Shown here one piece after another: positions 13,137 to 24,790 of a DNA stretch of 64,000 nt (positions are counted from its first letter, which is position 1; each line of letters starts with the position of its first letter). Under the pieces are notes generated by a model, which saw only the letters and a list, made by a program, of their open reading frames with translations, did not search any database and was not told the origin of the DNA. The stretch covers positions 6,275,600 through 6,339,599 of the forward strand of contig NC_134036.1 of the NCBI RefSeq assembly GCF_964204645.1, given 5' to 3'. The translations under genes and the position numbers were made by a program. The stretch is from Tubulanus polymorphus. Its lineage: Eukaryota; Nemertea; Palaeonemertea; Tubulaniformes; Tubulanidae.

Positions 13137-13618
13137 ATGTTTGCTCATTTGATACCCCGTGTATGTTCTATTGTCGTAATTGTGGTCAGTGCCGCGGCAT
13201 TTGCAAATGGTGAGTAACCACTGGGAAGAAAACACGGTTTCAAAAAAGAATTTCCATGAATAATATAAATAATATATACATATAAGTCGCAATTATTTTA
13301 AGAAAACGTTTAGTATTTTTTTCGCTTGAACGACATAATTTGGTCGATATCGTGTCAGAGATATATTGATTTCATCGACTTGCGATATTGTCCATGTATT
13401 TTCTTAATTCCTGTTTGTCCGTCTGAATAATCGATATGAGCGAGGGGCAATTATCATACTCTAAACGGGGGTGCGACTCAATTCAAGTGAAAATTCGTTT
13501 CGAAATTTTTCTTTTCAATTTTATTTTTTATCGAATAGGTTGCACTGCAAATGGCAAATCGTGTGTCAGAAGTTCTGATTGTTGCAGCAACCATTGTAGA
13601 CTGTTTCAATGTTACTAA
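13137..13618 (+). CDS. knottin-like secreted peptide, gene 1
   Basis: Coding exons 13137-13209 and 13539-13618 are joined across a 329-bp GTGAGT...ATAG intron (phase 1), giving 50 residues. The first exon encodes a signal peptide, MFAHLIPRVCSIVVIVVSAA, with an AFA cleavage motif at its end. The second encodes the mature peptide, with no propeptide between them. Six cysteines are spaced C-x6-C-x5-CC-x3-C-x4-C, ending CY-stop; this is the inhibitor-cystine-knot layout also used by O-superfamily conotoxins and many invertebrate defence peptides. The ATG follows an acceptor at 13127/13128 and a short untranslated stretch shared by all four paralogs. The mature part is basic. An AATAAA lies at 13780. 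Secretion is well supported; the target, if any, is unknown and toxin, antimicrobial or signalling roles are all possible. Confidence 0.82.
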
Positions 13619-13779
13619 TCGTTGGCAGTAAGGGTTTGTAATTGGATGTATTTTTGGTGGTTTGGGAAATATCCGATTATGAAACTGAACCGCTGTCAGG
13701 TTACTGACTGACTAGGAAAAGCTCGAATTGAAATTATATTTGTAACTCGGTCGTCAAATCTCGTGTTATAATCAGATTC

Positions 13780-13785
13780 AATAAA
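13780..13785 (+). terminator. polyadenylation signal of knottin gene 1
   Basis: AATAAA, 162 bp after the stop, in a 3' UTR block conserved across all peptide genes (GTTATAATCAGATTCAATAA). Confidence 0.7.
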
Positions 13786-14139
13786 ACCGCGAGTAAAAAA
13801 AAAATCAGTGATCGGGTCGTTAACTGTTGATGATTCGTCGGTGAAGATTTTCGTAGTGACAAACAGGATGCACCGTTCCATAAGCGGCAAGGAACGTCAA
13901 TATCGTCCATTTCCGCGTTTTCTCTCTTGACTGGGCCCGCAAGATGTCGCAAAAAGTAATCTACCCCGAAATGTATATCTAAGCGATATCCTTCTCCGAA
14001 TTATTAAGTAAAATCCGAATTCTGAATAATAGTTTACGTGGATCCGGTTTAACCGACCGAATATTCAGTCCGAATTGGAAAATTTCGAATTAAGCGAGAT
14101 CTACTGTATTAGCGATATATTGAATCACTTAGCCGCTTG
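13786..14139. other. 3' flank of knottin gene 1
   Basis: Up to about 13965 this matches the DNA after gene 2 (to 20545), so the gene 1/2 duplication unit ends there. After it, nothing is recognisable. Confidence 0.45.
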
Positions 14140-14501
14140 AATTATTGGGACTCAGGCCTAAATTCTTCTATATCATGGCATATCTGCGCCACTTTCGTTG
14201 TGGCAATTCAGTTTGTGATGAGTCTAGAAATTATTTCGGGTTTAACATCGTCGTTACATCGAATATGTGCACTGGACACGAGAGATGTACTCGGAAGCTG
14301 TGTCCATTTGCTAACAGTTTAGCAGCAGTTTACAGTTTATTTGACAAACTCAAGGTCTACAAATTAGACAATATGAGTGAAAAATAGAACATTATACAAA
14401 AAAGTACAAAAGTTTATTTGACAAACTCAAGGTCTACAAATTAGACAATATGAGTGAAAAATATAACGTTATACAAAATAACATAGCGGCGAATGCCGTG
14501 T

Positions 14502-14900
14502 TTACACAAATATTTTAGCAATTTTACTTATGAAGATACATAAATTATAAAGTGTTCTGATGTCTTTTGTCTGCACAAGGGAGGAGAATTTATACTGGGT
14601 TGGATAAATTGAAAATTTTCTGTCAATGTACTTGGTCCTTAAATTATCAAGGGTTGGACAACATAATATATGATGAAATTCGTCGCCTATAGCACTGTTG
14701 CAAAGAGGACAAGTCCTGCTTTCTCTGGGTACTTTCATCCATCTACCAGTTTCAATTGGAAGCGTGTGGTTACACGTTCTAAATCTACTTTAACTATATA
14801 GCAGGTCATCAGGAATGTCCGACGTGTAAATAAATTCCAGGCTATGATTATCTTTGAATAAAGAGTAAAAGTCCCCGAAATGTATTGTACTACAGTGTTG
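14502..14900 (-). pseudogene. relic of non-LTR retrotransposon 3' end
   Basis: A 78-codon minus-strand frame, extendable upstream through NHTLPIETGRWMKV, carries CPLC-x6-DEFHHILCCP. This IETGRW...CPLC...H...C arrangement is typical of the C-terminus of LINE-type reverse transcriptase proteins, after the polymerase domain. Farther upstream (to about 14900) homology-like residues appear in shifted frames with stops. No polymerase or endonuclease motif is present, so this is a short decayed fragment. Confidence 0.65.
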
Positions 14901-15204
14901 ATAAACAACCTTAGGTTTGGACTTAAGTCTTTTTACTAGGAAACCGATTGGGTTGAAAGCTAAACTGACATATACTCACCTATCAGTTAAGCCCGGATGA
15001 TTAGCCGCAAGAAAATGCCATGATCGTCGATATTTTAGGATAGTTTTTTGAAGTTGGTTGGCTGACTGATATACTCCTGATGACGACGATTAGAATAAAG
15101 TCGAAACGTTGAATGAAGTACTACTCAAGATCGTATCGTCATAATACGGATACGGTGTATAATCAACGGTTATTAAACTAACCGTAGAACTAAAAGTGAA
15201 CCAT

Positions 15205-15545
15205 CCTCCCTCTGCAGGGACTCGAACCTGATGGCATCGCTACACTCAGCCACGGCACGAACCCCTGCCATAGACGACCATGTGCGCAGTTACATGCGCA
15301 CTATCCGAACGAAAACTGGCGGCACCAATCAGATTGCTCGTTGTATAATCGTTGAGGCAAATTTCAAGGAGGAACTATAAATGGGAAAACCCGGGCTAAA
15401 ATAAAACGGAATAACTGATTGGCTAAAAATCACATCATCTGAACTGCGCATGTATCTGCGCACGCGGTCGATTGTGGCAGGGTTTCGTGCCGTGGCAATT
15501 TCGATGCCATCAGGTTCGAATCCCTGCCGGGGGAGGATGAAAGTG
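15205..15545. repeat. inverted pair of tRNA-derived (SINE-like) sequences
   Basis: 15211-15270 (minus strand) contains TGGCTGAGTG (A-box-like) and GGTTCGAGTCC (B-box-like). 15465-15540 (plus strand) contains GGCAGGG...GGTTCGAATCCCTGCC. The two halves face each other around about 180 bp. Neither folds as a complete cloverleaf, so they are tRNA-derived repeats and not functional tRNA genes. Confidence 0.6.
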
Positions 15546-15660
15546 AACGGGAAGGGCGTCGTCTCAAAAATCCTCAATATTGCCTTTTGTCCAGCACCCT
15601 CAACGGTGGCGACGAACAATAGATTCACAGAAATATTTACGTTATTCCATTCTCCGCGAG

Positions 15661-17330
15661 TATGGGGATTCCCTTTTTCAAAATTTTGTCAAGCGTTGAC
15701 TACTTTAAAATAATGAAATACGCTCATTAAGAGTTCGACTAATAAAGACCGGCAACCAGTGTAATTGTTTAACGAGGAGTCGGCTTTCCCGTTCGCTTGT
15801 AATTCTATGTATTAACTCACCATGGATTGCCGTACAATATATCATACACACGTAAGTGGCCATCCAATGACCAACGCTCGGGGGACTCTATCACTACTTC
15901 ACACTGGAGATCTGGTTCACAGTCTGCATGTCGTCATAAGCCGTCTCTCGGGGAAAAACGTCAGGGCCTCATTCTCCGTAGGTCAACCCGTCTTTACGCG
16001 GAATTAACATTCCGATTGCAACTATCGATAAAATGTTTAACTGTAGTATAATTGTCGTTACAAAAAACAGAAAATGTATTTTTAGACGTTGTAGTTTCGT
16101 TCAATTAATCGAAATCAAGATGGCGGCTTTTTCATTCGGTCGGTTCAATCAAACAACTCGATATTAAATCGTTTCTTCTGTAATCAGAATCTTTATCTAT
16201 AAACGGTTGATTATACGAACGTGTCGGTTATAACTCGGTTATTGATATGTTGCGATGTGGGTGCAATAAATCCGTGGATTTATCATAGAAAAGGTGAACG
16301 ATTTTACAAGTCATTATATTACACCGTCAAAATAAACTCGCAAAATCGAATCAACATCTGTACAGGGTCAACTAAGTGTAATCAAGCGTGGAAACTTATA
16401 TGCGCTATCTTCAAAAAAACGTCCGAGGTTTTCGAATTCAACAGAGTCTCGAAAGATCGGATTGTCATAAATCATTAATTGTTCTTTAATTGGTATATTT
16501 TCCCGTATAATTATCAGCTAATTTAACCTAATATAACAATTTAGGATTTATTCAAATTGCAAGATCTTATTCATCAACACTGCGTGGACATATGATTCGC
16601 ACTTCAATGTGTGTTTAAATGGTGACCTTTTCGGAATCTCTCCCCATAATAAACTTTTGTTCCAGTTCATTTCCTCTGGTCAATGTCACCTAGTTATCCG
16701 TACAATAAGGTGTAAGTATCGTTCTTACTGCCGTATAAAGTCTGACTCGCCAATAACCAGAAATTTTAGCATATACGTGTTTAGCCCCGTAAAGGCGCAT
16801 TATCCGAAGCTCTAGAACTAGACCGGTCTAATTTTGAACGGTATTTTACCCGTGTGAACGCTTGGTCCGGTCTAAATTGGACCGAACCAAATTTAGACCG
16901 GTATAAATTTCGTCGTGTGAACGCGCCTTAAACTTAGAACATGCATCCACGAGTTTGCGGTGGAAACTGGTTGATGGGATGAGACAGTTAGACAGCAACG
17001 TATGTTTACCCTGTGTAACATTGATTTCGGTGATGAATATCATTATCTTCATTGCGTAATCATTCTAAATATAGTTATTATATGTAAGAATGCATCATAT
17101 CCCCCAATATATTTCGGCCGATCCAAATCCACCAGGTTCAGAGCTCTGATGCAACTAAGATGGTGATGTAATAAGAGATTTGCGTATGTTTTATCAACGG
17201 TTACTTAATTACGCAATGTGCCATTTTTCTAAATTGTTTCTTTGTAAATGTATTACGCTCTAATTGTCATATTATGTCAATGACCTGAGTTGATCGGAAA
17301 TATAGTATTATAGATATAGTATAGAGTGCG
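15661..17330. other. intergenic, one small hairpin
   Basis: No coding or RNA gene recognised. At 16866-16909, CCGGTCTAAATT and AATTTAGACCGG form a perfect 12-bp inverted repeat, and CGTGTGAACGC occurs on both sides of it (about 16851 and 16914). This may be a very short transposon relic. Confidence 0.4.
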
Positions 17331-17638
17331 TACGGAAGTATCCTGGGGACATATCTATAAAAAAAGAAATTCGAGGTTATTTCCGAGTTTGCGACTCGGA
17401 ATAAACTCGGAATAAACTAATTTTCTCAGTTAAAAGTGATTTTCTAGGTTAATTCCGAGTTATTGATTTGGAACTAGTTTTTTCTCAGTTAAATGTGCTG
17501 TTTGGAGGTTGGAATTTCCAACCAAAAACCTCCAAAACTAGTTAAATTAGTTTAGAGAAAACTAGTTAATTCCGAGTTACACACTGTGAATTATCCTCGA
17601 CATTTTTTTCATAGATAAGTTCCCAGGACGCTTCCGTA
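17331..17638. mobile_element. 308-bp MITE
   Basis: Imperfect terminal inverted repeats of about 30 bp: TACGGAAGTATCCTGGGGAC at the left, and the reverse complement of GTTCCCAGGACGCTTCCGTA at the right. Both are followed inward by ATCTAT and an A-rich run. The interior carries repeated AACTCGGAATAA and a GGAGGTTGGAA/TTCCAACC hairpin. No coding capacity. Confidence 0.7.
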
Positions 17639-18809
17639 AGTACGTATTTTTACACGATAACTTAAGTTCACTTGGCTGTTTAACCTGCTTCGAATAATTC
17701 AGTTGAATTTAAGTTTTTAATCATATTTTTCAGATGAAGCCTTTTCGCGATTCCTCGGGACCTGGTTGCTACCAGTACGTGGTCCCTAAATCGACAATTC
17801 GACCGATGACTCGAGATCTTTCGAAATCACAGTGTGAAGCTTAATGTATCAGGGTGAGTAGAGATTTCAACTCCTTTTCTAGACGTTAAACTAATTAGTT
17901 AGGCCGAAAATTGGCTGAAATATGTTCTCAAACCGTTTGTAGCGAAATACCGGATGTAACTAAAGCGGGAAACAGGTCTGATCTAAGATATGGTTGTTTT
18001 TCTTTTGTCGCATCCGACCTTCCGCTTGCAATATTGTAAAAAAAAAATAGAAAGTAGCTCAATAAAAGTAGAAATAAAAGTAGCTGATTAGGTTTAGGAA
18101 ACCTGTACGATCAGTTCCTTCCTTTTAAGAGAAAGGTATTTGGCGTCGGATATTGTACCGAAAATCACGGATTGATACACTGCATATTTGTTTTTAGTAG
18201 GGCTTTTATACATATAAACCATATTTGATTGACACGTGGGGCGGGCCTTGCGATCTGCCGATGACGTCAGATGTAAATAATAATATAACCACGTTCATCG
18301 CTAAACGTGACAACACATTTTTTTCGCGCCAAAACCTTTTTGAATTTTATAAGTAAAAATTGGCCTTTTGTCCGATGACTTTTTCCAACTGAAGCCAGCG
18401 ATGCCATTAGATTGTACATGGTACGAAATCATTCAAGTATTCGCATTTTATAGACATTGAAATTATACAATGAGTATACAAATTTCAATATTTCAAATTT
18501 CACTTGAGAAAAATTATTTCTAAATAATTGTTGGCCAAGGGCCGTATTGAAATGTGTATGTTCATTGTTCTAAGATATTTCTTCGAATGCAGTGACGATT
18601 TGATGCAATTTTGATTCAGCCAGCGGTGCTCCTCGTGTCCATTGAACCGCATTAAGAATGAACCTGTTCATTATTGTGTCATGTTATTGTCCTCGGTTCT
18701 TGAAATCATGAAATAATTCGAAAAAAATATGGTCACCTATGATCGTAGATGTATGCACGAACTGTTGGTCACATGTCAGAATGACGCGTTCTACATAGGC
18801 CCCGTACGC
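17639..18809. other. intergenic, nothing recognised
   Basis: AT-rich DNA with no supportable gene, RNA or mobile element. A few splice-like sites (for example TTTTTCAG at about 17733) lack a coding frame. Confidence 0.4.
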
Positions 18810-19146
18810 CATCGAAGATATTGAAATTACGTATGATATAAATCGATATTCAGAAATCATGAAAAGCGACAGCTCGTTAAATATCATGATCACCCAAAAG
18901 TCCGAAGGGCAGACGACGTACTTCACGTTATTGAATTTTGATGATATAACGATTTTAAATGCCAGGTGCGTATCGATTAAGCTTAACAAAACACCGATAT
19001 CGATTTCACTCGATATCAAGCTGTGCAATCGTTGGTATGATGTACGAGCTATTTAACGCGGCGCGTTTTACCCATTCGTCGACCGTTCCTGCTCTCGACG
19101 AAACCGAGATATTTTCATATCGAAAGTTGAATACGTTAGAAGAAAG
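18810..19146 (+). promoter_or_regulatory. knottin gene 2 upstream block, core promoter and exon 1
   Basis: Collinear with 12300-12654. A TATA-like CTATTTAAC (19049-19057) is followed by an initiator-like CCCATTCG (19071-19078). The inferred non-coding exon 1 (about 19074-19146) has no ATG and ends AAAG|GTAAGC. The CGATATCGATTTCACTCGAT and GTGCAATCGTTGGTAT blocks are shared with the other copies. Confidence 0.58.
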
Positions 19147-19536
19147 GTAAGCCCGGCGTTGGAATATTCAATATTATTTAGCAATCAAACCTTCATTTCA
19201 TTGTCAATGTAAGGTTTCGAAAAAAACCAGAGATAGAAACCTGTAACCGTGTTTCCGCGATGCCAAACGCCATAGCGATGTGGCCGTCTCGCACTTGGGA
19301 CCAGAAAAAAACACTCGCATTCTGACTGCGAAATATACAGCGGATGATATTTTATCGACTTCAAATTAATCTATCTTTACGGACAAATATTAGATATGCA
19401 TATTTTCATTACTTCCACAATCATAATTTATCGAACTGATGGGACTAATTTGATGAAACTTCGTTCCCAGTTGTTTATTTTTATTACGAAATTTCCATTA
19501 TACTAACTTATCTATATCGAAATCTAGGCGCTGAAA

Positions 19537-20214
<678 letters not shown>

Positions 20215-20378
20215 TCGTTGCTAACGAGGGTTTTGTAATTGGATTTACTTGTGTTGGTTTGGGAAAATATCCGATTATGAAACTGAACAACAGCCCGGTT
20301 ACTGACTGACTCTGAAACATCTCGAATTGAATTCATATTTGAACCTCAGTCGTCAATTGTCGTGTTATAATTAGATTC

Positions 20379-20384
20379 AATAAA
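20379..20384 (+). terminator. polyadenylation signal of knottin gene 2
   Basis: AATAAA in the conserved 3' UTR block TTATAATTAGATTCAATAAA, 164 bp after the stop. Confidence 0.7.
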
Positions 20385-20544
20385 ACTGAGAGTAAATAAA
20401 TCAAACATCGAGTCGTTCACTGTTTATGACTCCAGGTTACTGATTTTCGAAGTGACCTATCGATAAGGGGCAAGAAACGTCAAATCTGATTTTTGCGTTT
20501 TACTCTTAACTGATCCCGCGCGACGTCGCAATAAGTATTTCACC

Positions 20545-20693
20545 ACGAGGTCCCGTATTGTTGGACAGCTTTAAACACTTTTTACATTAAAACCTTTAGC
20601 ACGATTAGTTGTCGTTCATTCCCCCTTTTGCCACAAGTTTAGTTCATTTCTCTCAGCCGCAGTTGTAAAAATATACGTCACTTTTAGCAAGAT
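20545..20693. mobile_element. fragment of the GGTCCCGTATTGTTGGACAG element family
   Basis: The sequence GGTCCCGTATTGTTGGACAG through ATATACGTCACTTTTAG matches one end of the elements at 56526 and 61657 with about 80-85% identity by eye. The outermost terminus and the opposite end are missing. Confidence 0.6.
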
Positions 20694-20912
20694 TGGCATA
20701 TTTTATGTCATTGGTTGTATTTTTGGCGTGATTTGAGATACTACAATATACAACTTTTCTCGTTTTATTAGATTACTATACGCAAATTCGAAATGGTCAG
20801 GCGCTGAGTTATATTTCTGACAGAATTGAAAATTACGTTTATAAGCTGTTGTTAGTCGAATCTGAGAGGAGTTACATTTTATGAAAAATGTTCGGATGGA
20901 AAGTGGAAAATT

Positions 20913-20913
<1 letters not shown>

Positions 20914-20960
<47 letters not shown>

Positions 20961-21051
20961 GATAATGATAATGATAATGATAATGATAATGATAATGATA
21001 ATGATAATGATAATGATAATGATAATGATAATGATAATGATAATGATAATG

Positions 21052-21083
<32 letters not shown>

Positions 21084-21202
21084 GATAATGATGATAATGA
21101 TGATAATGATGATAATGATAATGATAATGATAATAATGATAATGATAATAATGATAATAATGATAATAATAATGATAATAATAATAATAATAATAATAAT
21201 CA
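20914..21202. repeat. (ATAATG)n microsatellite
   Basis: Nearly 290 bp of GATAAT hexamers with AAT-only stretches at both ends. Open frames of poly-Ile on the minus strand and Met-Ile repeats on the plus strand come from it. A ~40-bp piece just before it (20823-20862, AATTGAAAATTACGTTTATA...) recurs inverted at 42480-42515, just outside the right palindrome arm. Confidence 0.95.
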
Positions 21203-21839
21203 ACAGAATTACAAGAAGGTTTCTGCGAAAGCAGCAGAAAACCTAATAAAACTTGTTTTGGTGTGTGGCATCGTCTTGGTGAGAGCCCTTGGTGAGAGAA
21301 AATGGGAGCGCGTTATCAGAAGATAATGGCATGTAGTTCTCTAGGATCGCTATGTAAAGCTGGGGTCACTCAGTCCTGGAAGTGGTTGTCTCGACAGAGA
21401 TCTTACGACCTTAGTGTAACCAACTGTGGTATATCAGACACTAAGCCAAGTTTGTTTTCACAAAGACTTGAGATGACTTCAATTCGATTGGATAATTGGA
21501 ATTTATCAACTAATCGAAATAGAAGAAAATGAAAAATGAAATGAAACAGTTTTTGGTGTAACCATACTGTGGTGCATCAGACAATAAGGTGAAAGGTGAA
21601 AATCTGGCATGTTGCGAGGACGCCACACGCTCAACTGCTAGTGCAGTTTAACAAAAAAACTCCGCTGGAGCCCAATTCGAAAATATTAAGTCGTTGAAAT
21701 AATTCTGATATTCTTGCTGCACAACCTATTCTGATATTCAATGATATTGGCTTTCACCACACTGTGACGTCACAGTGTTTTGTCCGAATGTGAATAGTCG
21801 GCGATTAAGTGTGAATGTTTACCGGCTACAATCGGGCGG

Positions 21840-21912
21840 ACCGGATGGCTTAGTCGGTCGGCGACTAGCGTGTCACCGCTGTGGCCCAGGTTCGAGTCTC
21901 GGAGGAGGCGGG
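21840..21912 (+). repeat. tRNA-like sequence near outer end of left arm
   Basis: GATGGCTTAGTCGGT (A-box-like) and GGTTCGAGTCT (B-box-like), 40-45 bp apart, as in SINE heads. The acceptor stem does not pair. The inverted counterpart is at 42320-42395. Confidence 0.55.
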
Positions 21913-23589
21913 TCAGGATGTGGCAATTGATCTCCGGTAAGCGGGCGAGTCGAGAGTGCTGTCCTCCCTGGAATGAGGTTGCTAATGCGTGAGTCCTACA
22001 AAATAACTGGTGTGGGGTAAATTATGTTTAATTCAGTCGTTTCTGGCTGAATTATTTATTTATCCCACAATACCGGTCCAGGTTGCGGAGTAATTCCACC
22101 AGGGGCCTTCGACTTTTTTACTATATTAGTTTGATATTTCAAGTTGACTGGTGAGGGTTTGGGAAATTTTTTATTTTTGTTTAATTCCTCAAGAAATCGA
22201 AAAAATCCCAGCGAGAATTCCGTAGATATTTTGTTAGTAATGCAGCTATCAATCTCCAGGTAAATTGACAAAACTTCAATGATTTTTTAAACTTCACCAG
22301 CTTCCAGTCAGAGTAGACGTGTACGCGGCGATGTCTGGTGAACGTGTGCATAAAATCGGCCTCGAAACGACAATCCAATAGAGAATCACTCACCGGAGAC
22401 CTGCCACACGCTCTACTACACAAAAGTGCCGCGTGACTGGACAAACTTTTAAGCAAACATCAATATTCCTGAAGCAAAACTCGAAAATAGTAAAATTGAG
22501 CCGGAATTATAGTTCAAAACGAGACGTAAATAGAAGGGAAATCTACAATAAAGTTTGTTGGATAGTTTAGATAAAACTGCAGTATGCAATTTTAGGCTAA
22601 AATCCTAGTATTCCACATTCTATCTTCAACAATGTGTGTCTCTATGAATAGTCGAATTAAACTCGATGACCTATAATACCTATAGGAAATGTTTGGCACG
22701 AATTGAATGGTTCTCGAGGATAAGCGTCGCGTACTCGGGTCTGCCACAGGAATGCGCGATCGAGCCTTCTGATTGATCCATTCCGGTCGCCTCGATGATG
22801 CACCGTCGCTGATTGGTCGACGTATGTATTAAAAGGGCGGTTCGAGCCTCCCTGTGCCAGTCCGAGAACTGATGCCCAGTGATGAAGGTCAACCTATAAA
22901 AGCTCTGCAACAAGGTGTGAAGAACAACTGACGATGGAGAGGAGACTGCTGTTGCTGCTACTGATGTCGGATTACAACTTCAAACGGATGACGGCTAACC
23001 CAGAGGGTATTTGCTGATAAGGGCGAGTTCGCTGTTGTTGATTTCCGGTGTTCAATTTCTAGTCTACACACACATTTTGAAAAGGTTAGAAAGTTCATGG
23101 AATGGAATGTTTTAGTTATGAATCGACCGTATCGATAATTATCGCGTTTTCTTTATGGTTTTGATGTTGAACCCAAACTTTTTTTAACATTTGGCTTAAC
23201 TTTTCAAATCGCTTTTGGTTTTGTCTTTGATTTATTTCTGGAATTTCTTGGATTATTCGCACTTTTACACATTTTGTCTCTTTAGGATTTTTTAACCTAC
23301 ACCAGTCCGTTACTTCAACAACTATGTGTACACAGCTTGTTTGCCGCAACATCCAGAACCTGCTGCTGCTGCTACCACATTGATAATTGCACCAACCCAC
23401 AGTTTGCTGTTACGTACCGCATTGACCCTTCTAGAACCAAGCCAACCTGTTTACAACCGTCCAACTTTGATAGATTAGGTAACTTTATCAACATATAATT
23501 TGGATATTCAATGATCGTTTTCATAAGCTGACTTAATCTTTATTTTTATCTTTTGTTTTTTAGACTATACTCCCAATCCAAACCGAGAC

Positions 23590-23945
23590 GCAGACTCTTC
23601 TCAGACTACAGCACCATCCTCAAAGCTCGAGATACTGACTCAGCACCATCTTAAAACCTCGAGACGCAGACTCTACTCCGACTACAGCAACATCTTAAAA
23701 CCTCGAGACGCAGACTCTACTCCGACTACAGCACCATCTTCAAACCTCGAGTCGCAGACTCTACTCCGACCACAGCAATATCTTAAAACCTCGAGACGCA
23801 GACTCTACTCCGACCACAGCAATATCCTAAAACCTCGAGACGCAGACTCTACTCCGACTACAGCAATATCCTAAAACCTCGAGACGCAGACTCTACTCCG
23901 ACTACAGCAACATCTTCAAACCTCGAGACGCAGACGTTAATTCGT
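23590..23945. repeat. 44-bp tandem repeat, left arm
   Basis: About eight copies of a unit built on CCTCGAGACGCAGACTCTAC followed by TCCGACTACAGCAACATCTT; spacing measured at 44 bp between 23701 and 23745. The reverse complement, with about nine copies, is at 40270-40660. Confidence 0.85.
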
Positions 23946-24329
23946 TTTGCCGCATGTTATAAAGTAACGTAAATAAATAAACGTACATCTACATAAAATG
24001 CTCGTCTCTACTAAAAATCTTTGTCTCGGGCACTTTGCCCCGGAAAGGACTCTTCCCCCTCACAACTTCACACTCTACCCCAGAAAGACAACTATTCCAA
24101 GGAAAGGACTCTTCCACTCGGCCTCGGAAAGGACTCGCTCGGAAAAGAACTCTTCCGCTTGCAACTTCTCACATTCAAGGAAAGGACAAAGTCAAAACGG
24201 AAAGTACAAATTATTCAGAATTACATTTTTTATTCCAAATTCAAAGTAGGAATTTCTTACAGCTTGTTTGCAAAAGTAAAATTCAACATTTTATTGAATC
24301 ATCAATAAAATTATGGGATTTGAACCACC

Positions 24330-24385
24330 TAGCTAGCTAGCTAGCTAGCAGCCCAGCACCCTACCGACTACGCTATAGCGGCACA
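24330..24385 (-). repeat. tRNA-like sequence with CTAG expansion
   Basis: On the minus strand, TAGCGTAGTCGG and GGTTCAAATCC resemble tRNA A and B boxes. Between them this copy has a (CTAG)n run that the inverted counterpart (39828-39895) lacks; there the sequence reads TGCTAGCCGAATGG. Confidence 0.5.
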
Positions 24386-24504
24386 TATACAACCTGCAGG
24401 GGAAGTCATATTTATCCATTGCTTAAGCACATTTTATCAAAAAAAATAATGCCATCTACCGGGAGAGACAGGAACTATTTCCTCAACCCGGTAGATTGAA
24501 GCAA

Positions 24505-24790
24505 TCTGGAAGTGAGCGAGACAGAGAGTGAGAAGAATAAGAGAGGGGGGAGAAGGGAGGAGAATGAGAAGAGCGGAGAATGAGAAGAGAGAAGGAGAAC
24601 GAGACAGACAGCGGGAACATGAGACAGAGAGCGGGGAGGATGAGAGATGAAAATAAGAGAGGGATGAGAGGAGGATGAGAATGAGAGAGGGGGAGAGGAG
24701 AACGAGAAGGGGAGAGGAGAACGAGAATGCGAGAGGATGAGAGAGGGAGCGGGAGAATGAGAGAGAGTGAGAAGAAAGAAGACAATGAGA
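24505..24790. repeat. GA-rich low-complexity tract, left arm
   Basis: Strand-asymmetric GAGA/GGAGAA DNA, with the CT-rich mirror at 39495-39710. It produces Ser/Leu-rich open frames on the other strand that are not genes. Confidence 0.9.

Larger units (their letters stand above)
14140..15660. repeat. composite repeat, inverted counterpart at 42520-43110
   Basis: Blocks at about 14160-14340, 15045-15190 and 15540-15660 recur in reverse order and orientation at 42860-43110, 42660-42840 and 42520-42650. Shared stretches include CAACGGTGGCGACGAACAAT and GAAATTATTTCGGGTTTAAC (one or two mismatches). A retrotransposon relic and a tRNA-like pair (listed separately) lie inside this copy only. An 80-bp stretch (TTTATTTGACAAACTCAAGG...) is tandemly duplicated at 14335 and 14412. 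Confidence 0.6.

Noticed and set aside
15450-15713. 87-codon frame overlapping the tRNA-like repeat
   Set aside because: Overlaps a tRNA-derived repeat; no domain, and its inverted copy at 42.6 kb does not preserve the frame.
20703-21203. 166-codon minus-strand frame, mostly poly-isoleucine, and the Met-Ile frame opposite
   Set aside because: Translation of the ATAATG microsatellite; no gene features.
21840-21912. Functional tRNA gene
   Set aside because: A- and B-box-like motifs are present but acceptor and T stems do not pair; treated as SINE-like.
22056-22913. Small open frames of 71, 77 and 91 codons conserved in both palindrome arms
   Set aside because: Arms are nearly identical at the DNA level here, so conservation is expected without coding. 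Two of the frames overlap in different phases and no domain is recognised.
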